Shown here: one piece after another, positions 45,390 through 55,384 of the stretch
Numbering within the stretch: the stretch's first letter is position 1
Layout: each line of letters starts with the position of its first letter
Assembly (NCBI GenBank): GCA_010279815.1
Contig: QEOQ01000316.1
Location: 865,643-929,642 of the forward strand
Direction of reading: 5' to 3'
Length of the DNA stretch: 64,000 nucleotides
DNA from: Brachionus plicatilis
Taxonomy: Eukaryota > Rotifera > Eurotatoria > Ploima > Brachionidae
The notes under the pieces: model-generated
What the model saw: only the letters and a program-made list of their open reading frames with translations
Databases searched by the model: none
What the model was told of the DNA's origin: nothing
Translations under genes and position numbers: made by a program

Positions 45390-48300
45390 ATGCTATCTGG
45401 TAGCATTTACTGGAATGTAACTCTTTTTTGGTTGTTAGTCTTTGTTTTCAATAAGTTGTTGATTGATAATCGATTTACGTCGGCAACTTATGCTAAAATT
45501 TTGAGCAAAAATGGCTTGACTGTTAAACTACTGCATATAAAATGGTACACGGTCAAATGCAATCGACTTTTTATTAAGTTGTCCAGTTGGAAATCCAATT
45601 TTCTCAAGCATTGGTTCAATATCGGAGTAGTAATTGGTCTAGTTGGACAATTATTGTCATTTTTTCTTCTATTGTACACAATTTATGACTTTTTCCGACC
45701 AAAGCCATTGTCCAAACAAATTATAGTTCCAGTGGTAAGAATTTTTGTCAATTCTAAATCAATTTTTGATATAACTCTATAATGTATCAGCAAAATTTTG
45801 GCACTAATTTTTGAATCAGAGTTGATTAAGAGTCATAAAGTCAAAGTCTTATGACTTGACTTGAAATATTATTTTTTAAAAAAAGTCTTTTGCCGTTCCA
45901 TGTAGTTATTAAGGCGGTCACATGAATTATTTGCCGTTCCATGTAGTTATTTAGGCGGTCAAATGAATTTTTTGCCGTTCCATGTAGTTATTTAGGCGGT
46001 CAAATGAATTTTTTGCCGTTCCATGTAGTTATTTAGGCGGTCACATGAATTTTTTGCCGTTCCATGTAGTTATTAAGGCGGCCATTTTTATTTCAAAGTC
46101 TTTGAAATGACTTTTTTCAGAAGAAAAATTTCAAATCAATTCAGTGACTTGACTTGGGAAAGACTTTAAAATGACTTTTTTTTGGGCCCTTTGTGCAAGT
46201 CTGTTTGGAATACATCAGAAAAAATTAGTACTTTGACACATGAAATTCCGTAAAACTAAAAAGCGGCAAAAATTGGAAAATTTCTCGTTATTTTTGTTTA
46301 AATAAATCTAAGATTTTATTTTTGCCAAATTTGAAGAAAACAAAAAAATTACCTTTTTTAATGTAATTTTTAGTAATCTTTAGATATTTAGTATTTTAGC
46401 TTTTTAGTAATTTTTAAGTGAGATAAAAAATCAAAAAAAACTATGAAAAAATATTTTCATTATTATTATTATTAATGATAAGTGGTTCCGAGGTAAAATC
46501 ACGTAATTTTACGTTAATTCAGAAAATTTTAAGTAAATCTACAATTTGCAGAGTTTAAATTACGTAATTTATAACCAATTTTAACTCTTCAAATAATATA
46601 ATAATATATTAATTACGTAATTTTATAATCTAGCTTTTTTTTATTTAAATCCTTTCCATTTTTTCTAAATCTTTCTTACTTGCAGACAATTTCATCAATT
46701 TCTATTAATCTCTAAAAATCAGATTTTAAATCTCTTTAATTTTTTTAAATAAAACTTAACTTTGTAATTCTTATCATGGGGCTGAAAAGAAGGCCTAAGC
46801 TTTAGTAAGTTATCCTAAATATTTATAATAAGATTAATTAGCTTTTGTCTTAGATTTTTTTTTGTTTAAATTAAAAGCTTTTTCTTTGATAATTGTGTTG
46901 ACATTTTCGTTTGAATTAATTAAGGAAGTGAAAATTTAAAAAAAATAATTTATTCAAAAATGAATACTAATTTAAACTTGATGTTTCAAGCTGAATATTG
47001 CTTTTAATTTATCAACAAAAAAAATAGATAAAAGTCAATTTGAAAACAAAAATTAATTTCTGTTAAATAAATTAGATTTTTTTAAAAAAATTGGAAAAAT
47101 CAAAATAAAATTTTTTTTTATTTTTTTTAATTTTAATTTTTTTAATTAAAATTATTTTAACATTAAAAAAATATAAAATTTAAAATTGCTCCTTAAATGT
47201 CATTTTAATAAAATAACGCATCTAATTAATTGAACAAAAAAAAACTTAAATTTGATATGAAATTAGATATTTTATCAATTGTATAAAAAATGATTAATAA
47301 GGTAAAAATTGTTTCATTAATGATTAAAAAAATCTTACTTTATATAGAAACTATTTGAGTGAAGAGACTAAAAGAAATTAAAGAGGAGAAAATTTTCAAA
47401 AGCATGAAATAATTAGTTGTCAAATAAATTTGTTAATTGTAAATTTGATTCAAAGAAAATTATTAAAAATATTTTTTTATAATTTAAAATTTTTAAGCTA
47501 CCAGGTGTTAATGTACCATCAAGTCAAGTGTGGTATTACTTGGCAGCATTGTTCCTGTGTGGTTTGGTGCATGAATTGGGTCATGCAATAGCTGCATCGC
47601 GAGAACAGGTTCGTGTGAATGGATTTGGTGTTTTTTTAGTAGCCATTTTTCCGGGAGCATACGTAGACTTGTGTACCGATCACATAATGGTCATCTCACC
47701 GCTGAGACAGCTTCGCATATTTTGCGCCGGCGTTTGGCACAACTTTGTCTTTGTTCTCTTGGCCCTCGCTCTTCTTAAAGCTCATCCATATGCAATTAAA
47801 CATTTGTTTGATAAAAAAGCCCACATAGTCTCAATAAGTGCTGAATCACCATTGGAATCAAGTGTAAAAATAAATTCTATCATTAACCAAGTGGCTCACT
47901 GCAATGTTTCCGACTCGTTCAGCTATTTTCAGTGCTTGCATAAATTCGAAAGTGAGCCCATACCTGGTCACTGTTTAAGTCTTAATCAACTTTACAAGCT
48001 TTCCTCATTTACTGGTAATTTTGCCAAATTAAAATTCCAAAACCATAATTACAGCTGAAATAAAGTGCATACTGACAAGGTACTTGAAGACTGCTGTAAT
48101 GTTAATTTTAGCTCAACACATTTTTGTTTTAACTGGAAATTGGATAAAAATGTGAAAAAAATATTTTTAATTAATTTAAAATTAATTAAAAAAATTATTT
48201 TTTAAATCTCCAAGGCTTATAGTTGTTTGCCAGCTCGTCCAGTGACTGAAAAAAAGATTTGTTTACACAATTCTGATTGTGATCAGGACATGTGTGTGAT

Positions 48301-48834
48301 GCCCTTGTCAACTAACAACACAAAACTAATACGAATTGACTTGGAAGAGGAACCAGCAGTTTTGTTTGTCGGCTCAGTCAGAGAACTTTTGTATACAGGT
48401 AGAAGAAAATTTATTTTTTAAATTTATTAAAAAATTTTAAAATTTTTGTCTATTCAAGTTTTTATAGAAGATAATTTAGCAAAATATAAATATGTTCCAA
48501 AATTTTTAAATCAAAAGTTAAAATTATTATTAAAGTATTTATTTGATTAAAAAATATTTAGTTAAAATTTAAAAGAAAAAATTTTTTTAGATACATAATA
48601 GCGTTTAGTGGAGCGATTGGGATACTAAATTTGGTACCATGTTTTGCATTAGACGGACAATATATTTTAGCCTCTTTGCTATCTTTGAATAAAAAATCCG
48701 TAGATTTTCCATCCATTCCACAAAAAAGACCGCTTGTATATGTCATATTGATGATAATGGGCAGCTCGTTGTTGGTTGTCAATATAGTTTTAGCATTTGT
48801 TTCAATGGCTTACTCGAAATTTTTAAAAACATGA
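45390..48834 (+). CDS. mbtps2: Site-2 intramembrane metalloprotease (MBTPS2/S2P)
   Basis: Six exons join in phase to 483 residues: 45390-45734, 47498-48014, 48066-48151, 48215-48398, 48459-48534 and 48591-48834. Human is 519. The zinc motif HELGH is at 140-144 within LCGLVHELGHAIAASREQVR. FCAGVWHNF, the Cys-rich lumenal loop (DCCNVNFSS, CLPARPVTEKKIC) and NLVPCFALDGQYI (LDG at 423-425, the third zinc ligand) are all present. Several membrane segments are visible. S2P cleaves SREBP and ATF6 within the Golgi membrane after site-1 cleavage (family knowledge). The Ser-rich insert of mammals is absent. Intron 1 (1,763 bp) holds a hAT-like MITE carrying a minisatellite; the others are 51-63 bp. The ATG follows TTTTGGTCATAG directly, an acceptor-like sequence. 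Confidence 0.92.
45817..46203. mobile_element. hAT-like MITE in MBTPS2 intron 1
   Basis: The left end CAGAGTTGATTAAGAGTCAT is followed by AAGTCAAAGTC; the right end has GACTTGACTTGGGAAAG and TTGTGCAAGTCTG. The flanks TTTTGAAT and TTTGGAAT match at 7 of 8 positions, an 8-bp target duplication of hAT type. About half of the interior is the 41-bp minisatellite. Confidence 0.65.
45889..46085 (+). repeat. 41-bp minisatellite, 4.7 units
   Basis: TGCCGTTCCATGTAGTTATT followed by aggcggtcaaatgaattt recurs at 45891, 45932, 45973, 46014 and 46055, exactly every 41 bp, with few differences (ATTTAGG or ATTAAGG, CACATG or CAAATG). The last unit ends GGCGGCC. Same family as 30437-30545. Confidence 0.92.
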
Positions 48835-49772
48835 CAATTGTTCAAAGTCATTGGATTGAAAGTATGCACTTGACCAAGGCGTTGATCAAGATTGAGTCAT
48901 TTTTTTAATTTAAATTGGCCTTGATGTAAATAAATTTAAATATGTTATTGCTCTCATAACTTCAATTATTCTGAACAAAAAAAATTTTGAATTTTAATAA
49001 AATTTTGTTTTTATCTAAGATAAATATTAAATAAGTTTGAAAAAATATTTTTTTTTATTTTCTTATAAAAATATCGGAAACAAAGTATTCATTATTGAAA
49101 AAAAAAATAAAAATTTAAAATAATAAAAAGCTCAGAAATATTCATAGTCTGATCATCAAATTTTTTTTGTCAACTTCAGTAAAAATTCAACTTTGCTAAA
49201 TCTTTTATTCCAATTAAGTTAATTTGAAAAGAAAATAATATTTTTACATGTTTTTAACTTACACTCAACATCAATTTATTCAAGTGCTAAAATAATTTTT
49301 AGTGATTTAAATTAAAATTTTTATTGTTGAAATTTTTGATAAATAAAATAAAATATTTAAATTTAAAAAAAAAAAATTTTTATGTTCTCATTGATTTATT
49401 TATTCTCAACAAAAAAATTGAATTATCATTAAAATTAAAAAATATTTTGGCCTAATAATAATGAAAAAATAATTAAAAAAATATTCAAATATAATATTTT
49501 ATTAGGTAATTCTAACATTTTTTCTGATTATATAATTTAGTAGGTAAAAGACGAGTTCAAAATTTTGAAAATTTCACTATTTCTACACAAACATCTGATA
49601 TTTTACCCCGTAGGCTTTTGAATAGAAATTTATTTTTGATTGTCTAATTATTTTTGATCTCATTTTATCAAATATTCTAACAAATTAACTTATGTGATTT
49701 TCCTTTTAAAAACATTCAACTCGCCTATTTAAACATGATGACTTTTTTTTAAATTTTAATAAAATAAATAAA
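48835..49772. other. AT-rich spacer between MBTPS2 and the astacin gene
   Basis: 938 bp of A/T-rich DNA. AATAAA-like signals for MBTPS2 are not clear-cut. A patch at 49540-49640 (TCTACACAAACATCTGATA) may belong to the astacin promoter by position. A TATTTAAA at 49726-49733 lies about 40 bp upstream of the astacin ATG and could be a TATA box. No gene is seen. Confidence 0.3.
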
Positions 49773-50581
49773 ATGAATACCAAACAATTTTTCTATGCTT
49801 TTTGTTTGTGCATTTTAGTCACCTATGGTCAATGTAATCCTATAGAGACCTATGAGAAAAGTCCAGAAGAAGGTGACCTTTTCGAGGGAGACATTGCTGG
49901 TATTGACAAAGGCGCTGCCCAAAAGCCAACCTCATCAAGAGTTCTGTGGCCCAATGGTGTCGTTCCTTACGAAATTGATCCCATTTTTGGTAAGAATTTA
50001 CAACTATTTAATAAGAAAAAAACTCTAAATAGAAAACTTAAGACCAAAGCCATATTGATACAATTTTTGCTGGCCAAAAGATGCTCGAGGATGCAACAAG
50101 AACCAATGGCAAAGACTGCATAAAATTCGTTCCGCGTACAAACGAGGACACCTATATTAGAATTATAAATGGAAGTGGATGTTGGTCCTATGTCGGCAAA
50201 CAAATTGCCAGAGGAGAACAACAATTGTCGCTAAAAACTCCAGGATGCATGGTCAATGCCATAGTTGCTCATGAGTTTATGCATGCATTGGGATTCTGGC
50301 ACGAGCAGTCAAGACCTGATAGAGACAATTACATCACTGTTATGTTCGATAATATAAGAGATGGTACTGAGCACAATTTTAACAAATACTCCACGAACCA
50401 GGTGGATTATCTCGGAATGCCTTACGATTATGAGAGTGTGATGCATTATGGACCAAAATCTTTTAGCAAAAATGGACAGCCAACTATTGTACCCAAAGAC
50501 CCCAATGCTGTCATCGGACAAAGAAAATACATTAGTGCCACAGACGCGCTAGAAATTCAAAAATTTTACGGTTGTATATAA
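49773..50581 (+). CDS. Astacin-family secreted metalloprotease, catalytic domain only
   Basis: Two exons, 49773-49989 and 50043-50581 (53-bp intron), give 251 residues. A signal peptide (about residues 1-20, FFYAFCLCILVTYGQC) and a short propeptide with FEGD, the usual aspartate-switch motif FxGD, precede the protease. The protease starts near RVLWPNGVVPYEID. The zinc site HEFMHALGFWHE is at 149-160 and the Met-turn SVMHY at 204-208. Four cysteines (98, 119, 141, 250) fit the two conserved disulfides. There are no EGF, CUB or ShK domains, so this is a minimal astacin like crayfish digestive astacin or hatching enzymes; substrate unknown. It is tail to tail with the sulfotransferase gene, 67 bp apart. 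AATAAA overlaps the stop region. Confidence 0.94.
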
Positions 50582-50648
50582 ATAAATTTAGAAAAAAAAA
50601 AGTTAATTTCAATAAATTTTTATTTGATTAAACTAATTTAAAATTTGT

Positions 50649-51575
50649 TTAATCAGTATAGTTAAGAATTTTGAGCATTTTAAATTTATCCATTACAATT
50701 GTGTGATTGTAGCCGGGTATATTTCCTTTCCAATTTTGTAACGAGTCCGAATTTATCTTCTTCTCCATGCCGTTTTTGGACCATTCTAGTTTTGATATTT
50801 TTATTTCACTGCCAACATATTTTTCATGATTTAACATTTTATCCGTCCACTCAATGTCCAAAAAGTCTACTATTTTCTTTATCTCAGACTTTGGCTGAGT
50901 GACCAACTTTTCGTATCTGATCATCAAACAATACTTTTCTCCTTTGTTTAAACACTGATTATAAGACACTTTTAACATTTCATCCCAATATTTTAATCTT
51001 TTATAAAAATTTGATAAATTGACTTTTTTTTTGGACCTCTTTAGTAAAGAGTAGGACACTTCACGACCATCTCTTATAATTAAGATAAATTTTGACTTGG
51101 GAAATATCTTCAATAAATATTCAATGTGTGCGGCATTACTCGGCTCTTTGTTGCACAATCGACCAACATCTGTTTGAATGTTCCTAAGCATTACATTGTA
51201 GATGGCAAGAGCTATGGAATCGTCAAGAATTTGATTGCTAATTCCAGCGGCTCTAATAAATTTTGAAATTTTTTTATTCTTTTGCAAATTAAGAATAAAA
51301 TCTAATATTAATTGAATGAATTTTGTTTCGGGTCCGCACTTAACTTGAGGATGCACATCTAGGATGGATCTTAGCAATGAAGTTCCTGAGCTCATGCTGC
51401 CACCGATGAATATATGGGGCCTATTTATAAAAAGTTCAATGCGTTCAAGATCGTCATTGTATCTGACACTTGGATTGGATTTTTTGCTGATAAAATATTT
51501 TTGCAAAACAATAACCAAAATAAAAATGTTTATTATTAACAAAAATTTAGAATACACTGAATTAGCTCTAAGCAT
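50649..51575 (-). CDS. Divergent tyrosylprotein sulfotransferase (TPST-like)
   Basis: Single exon, 308 residues. A type II membrane anchor (about 11-28, FLLIINIFILVIVLQKYF) is followed by the sulfotransferase fold: FIGGSMSSGTSLLRSILDVH, KCGPETKFIQLILDF, LCNKEPSNAAHIEYLLKIFP, then FILIIRDGREVSYSLL, the 3'-phosphosulfate loop. YNQCLNKGEKYCLMIRYEKL and LQNWKGNIP also match TPST. TPSTs transfer sulfate from PAPS to tyrosines in the Golgi. The Glu that serves as base (E83 here) and the Lys of CNK are kept. The Arg of the canonical PRSGTT motif is Ser62, so activity may differ or be lost. It also ends earlier than vertebrate TPST (about 370). Intronless, unlike most neighbours; it may be a retrocopy or one of an expanded family. 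Confidence 0.88.
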   Translation of the reverse strand: MLRANSVYSKFLLIINIFILVIVLQKYFISKKSNPSVRYNDDLERIELFINRPHIFIGGSMSSGTSLLRSILDVHPQVKCGPETKFIQLILDFILNLQKNKKISKFIRAAGISNQILDDSIALAIYNVMLRNIQTDVGRLCNKEPSNAAHIEYLLKIFPKSKFILIIRDGREVSYSLLKRSKKKVNLSNFYKRLKYWDEMLKVSYNQCLNKGEKYCLMIRYEKLVTQPKSEIKKIVDFLDIEWTDKMLNHEKYVGSEIKISKLEWSKNGMEKKINSDSLQNWKGNIPGYNHTIVMDKFKMLKILNYTD

Positions 51576-53689
51576 CGTATTTTTTTTTTATTTTTTTTAT
51601 TTTTTTTAAGAATAAAAAAACATTTAAAGTCTTTTTTCTTTAATCAAAAGCAGATACTTTTAAATTTAATCAAAAACTTGGTTTTTACATGTAAGTATTA
51701 TAACAGAATATGAATAATTTTTTTACGAATTTAAACAAAATAGATTGATTGAGTTAAAGTTGATTTCTATCTCCTAGAATTAGCATTTTAAATAGATTAT
51801 TTAAATAAAAGTAAAAATCAACTTTAACTATCAAACCATACTAATTTAAAAACATATTTAAATTAAAAACTGTTTTTGAATTATAATTTTTTTTTATTTA
51901 AAAAAAAAAAAATTTAAATGAAAAAATTTTTATAATGCAAAAAAATTTAAGTTATTCAAATTTCATTTATAAAGTCTAAAACAAAATATTTTTGATTTAT
52001 TTACCATGTAACTAATTAAAATTTTATTTAGATTTTTTGACTGTTTTGACAATGGGTGATAATGAGACCTAAAATTGATCTGATTTCAGTGATTTAATTT
52101 TAATTAAATCGAGTTTTTTAGTCAATTTCCAAAAGTTACATATTCGCCTAGATATTTAAAATCTGAAAATTTCTGCAGCAGTTTATAAAGACTTTAAACA
52201 ATAGTTATATTCCAAATGACATTCTGAATTTTAAAATAAAACGGTATATTGAATTTTAAGGTTTTTTAATTTTTTTATTTAAGAATTAACAATGCCATTT
52301 AAAAATTCAAATTTTGCAGACTTTAATCACTGATTATTGTTTGAAACATTCATGTAAATTCTTGCACATTTTATAGATCCAATTTTTCTTAATAAAAAAA
52401 AGTTAATATAAAACGTAACAACAATTGGAAAAAAAACTTCAATGTGGCTCAAACAGCAAAATGCATGCCTCAATTTTGGAAGATACCATACTGTTGGAAA
52501 AATGAATTAAGAACAAAGCATAGAGAGTCACATTTTGATAATTATTAACTAATATTGATTTTTTTAAAATAATCCTCTTTTAAAATTTATTTTTCGAAAA
52601 GATCAGCTATTTTAAATATTTCATAAATTGATTATCTTTTCAATCATTTCATAGTTCAAAAAAATCAAAGAACATTGATTGGAATAAATTTTACCTTTTA
52701 CTTTAAATCTAATAAAACCTATCTTACAGTGAAAGATGTATCTTCGTAAAAAATATTTTCATTTTTTCTACATATATAATATAAAAAATATAAATTAAAT
52801 TATTTGTTAGATTTTTGTACATTAATAAAGCAAACAAAAATAAATCAAGAAAATCAAAAATAGCAATAATGTTATATATTAATATTTGACAAATAACAAT
52901 AATCATTTAAATTAATTTTTTGATAATTTTTTTTTTTCATTTTAAAAAATAAAAAAGACTAAAAATTGTTAATTTTTGTTTATTCTTTTATTAATTATTA
53001 AAAAATATCTTGGTTAAAAGTCATATCTAATTAGTTAAAATTCCAAGCAAGGATTTGGATTATATTTTTTAAAAAAATTGTTTTCAATCTGTATCGGCTA
53101 TGGATTGTGAAGGTTAATGATGTAAATCAAAAGGTTTTCTAATTAAAAAAATTTTTTTTTTCTAAAATTAATTTATTAAATTAGGGTTATTAAAGAATGA
53201 TTCAAATTTCAAATTTTTAAGATTTCTACCGACCAAAAAAATCTCTTATTCGTAACTGAATAGTCAATTTAATCTTATAGAAATATGTAAAATGAAAAAA
53301 ATAATTGGATAAAAATTTTTCCAAGGTAATTTTTCTATAATTAATTTTTATTAAATTTTTTTTAAAAATATCTAAAAATTAATAAAAGTAAAAATATTGC
53401 TGCACGCTAACTAGCTTTTTATTAGCCATTGAATAAAAGAAGTTTTGAAGTTAACAATCTTTTATTATAAGTCAAAACAGTAGTATTTTGTTATAAAACA
53501 CTTGCAAATCAATCAAGAATAACAAAAAATCTTCTTTTAGCATTTACTTGTAAACATACTTAAGTATTATATCTCCAAGCCACCAATTAAAGTAATTAAT
53601 AAAATATGAATAATAACTAGGGAATAATAACTAAGAAGTGTAATGTTAGCTACGAACTAACCGGTTCATGAAGACGCTGACAATAATGG
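51576..53689. other. AT-rich intergenic DNA, no supported feature
   Basis: Only short homopolymer-rich sequence is visible. The stretch 51740-51840 has GTTAAAGTTGATTTCTATC and a later AAATCAACTTTAAC, suggesting a small foldback. No gene or RNA was recognised. Confidence 0.35.
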
Positions 53690-53806
53690 TCCTCAATCTT
53701 GAATAGCTGCTGAATTTTCGATTATCTGTAGCCTTTGCTTAATTTTGAGAGCCACAAAATGTGAACTAGCCCCATCTTGCTGAAAAATCCAATGCTGACT
53801 CTGATC
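53690..53806 (-). mobile_element. Tc1/mariner transposase fragment
   Basis: Minus-strand translation reads DQSQHWIFQQDGASSHFV then ALKIKQRLQIIENS before a stop. WIFQQDGA-xxH is the block around the second catalytic Asp of Tc1/mariner DDE transposases. About 35 codons survive. The fragment sits just inside a TIR of the TTTTACGTAAA family (53815-53880), so it may come from an autonomous member of that family. Confidence 0.6.
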
Positions 53807-53814
53807 AAAAAATA

Positions 53815-53880
53815 TCATAATTTGGTTAATTTACGGTATTTTACGTAATTTTTCGTAAAATACTGTTATGAAATCATCAA
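53815..53880 (-). mobile_element. TIR of the Tc1/mariner-like family beside the transposase scrap
   Basis: AATTTGGTTAATTTACGG then TATTTTACGTAATTTTTCG and TAAAATACTGTTATGAAATC. This is almost exactly the reverse complement of 27455-27515. The final CACTG-TA is decayed. Confidence 0.7.
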
Positions 53881-54281
53881 TTAATGAGTTAAAAAAAGTG
53901 CATGCAAATAATAAAAAAAGACATTCCAAACATTAAGTGACCAAAAAAATTTCCAGGAATTATCAATGTGTGGTAAAATTTTAGTAAGAAATGAATGTTC
54001 TAAACTTTATAGACTAGTTTTTTTTATGAATTCTATCAAAGTATTTTTAAAAAGAGTTTTGAGGTGATTAGAAGTTTTTTTTCTGGAAAATTTATATATC
54101 AAAAGAAAGCTAAAAAAATATTCTATTATATGATAATCGATTTTTGTTTCAAATTTTCACACTAATTAAACAAATTTTGATTACATTTTTTGTTATGTTC
54201 TAAATTTTCTTGACATACTGCATGAATATGAATTTTTGTAAGAGCACTAATATTTTTAATTCACATATGTAATAAAATATA

Positions 54282-54847
54282 CTATAGCTATATGTTTTTA
54301 CGTAAATTTCCGAGAAATTACGTAATTTTACGAAAATTTTAGTAAATTTTAGCAAATATAAAAAATGCCAAAAAAAAATGAAAAAATGGCGATATTTAGG
54401 AATTTTTCTCTTTTTTTTAGAAAATTAAAATGAAAATTGAAAAAAATAATTACCAAATTTTACCTAAATTTTTATTATAAATAACGGGGAAAAAATTCGG
54501 ATGATATTGTTGAAATAAAAAGTAATATTTAAATTCATTATAAATTGTGAGAAGTACTCAGGTTTCATTTTATTAGAAAGTTTGCTGAAGTATGATTTTT
54601 TTTCTCGTTTTATTCCTAAAATTTACTAAAATTTACCATTTTTCCCGTTTTTAATAATAAAAATTTACGTAAAATTACGTAAAATTTCGTAATTTTTTTT
54701 TTCAATATTCATTTTAATTTTCTAAAAAAAAGAGAAAAATTCCTAAAAATCGCCAATTTTTCAGTTTTTTTTTCCTTGTTATATTTACTAAAATTGTACG
54801 TAAATTTACGTAAAATCACGTAAAAGCAGTTTATCATAGCAGTATTG
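54282..54847. mobile_element. Tc1/mariner-like foldback MITE
   Basis: The right end is the inverse of CAATACTGCTATGATAAAC after TA. The left end is diverged (CTATAGCTATATG) but the arms pair over about 200 bp: GGAATTTTTCTCTTTTTTT then AGAAAATTAAAATGAAAAT occurs in both. Contains several TTTACGTAAA blocks. About 110 bp of loop. No coding. Confidence 0.6.
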
Positions 54848-55384
54848 TACCTGAAGAAGTCAATAATAGTGGTATGTTATTTATAATCAACTAAAATAAA
54901 AATTATATTAATTAATTTTTTCATTAGAATACGACAAAAAATAAAACAATATATTTAAAAAAAAAGAATCGATTTTTTTTCTTACAACCATTTGGCCAGT
55001 AGAATCCTCTTTTTTGTTTCATAACCATATTAAACCGACTTCATACCGGGACAGTCTTTTTCTCATTAATTTTGAAATATTTAGGAGTAGTCAGAGTTTT
55101 TTAAAATTCCAAGTACTTTAATTTTAGTGACTTACTGTCATTTTTAAGTCAAGTCTAATATTTAAATTAATTAATAATTTTGTTATTGATCGTTTATGTT
55201 TATCCTTCGATCATTTCAAAACATTTATTTACAATAATATAAATATAATTTTTCTATAGTCAATTAAAATTTTTGATAAATTTAATTTGGTTTACAAAAA
55301 CTTTTAAAAATAAATTAATTATAGAGTTCATTTTTTATATAAAATATTTTTCATTTTAATGAATTATTTATTTTAATTTAAATA

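Noticed and set aside
45889..46085. CRISPR-like array
   Set aside because: The 41-bp units are contiguous with no unique spacers, and the genome is eukaryotic; it is a minisatellite.
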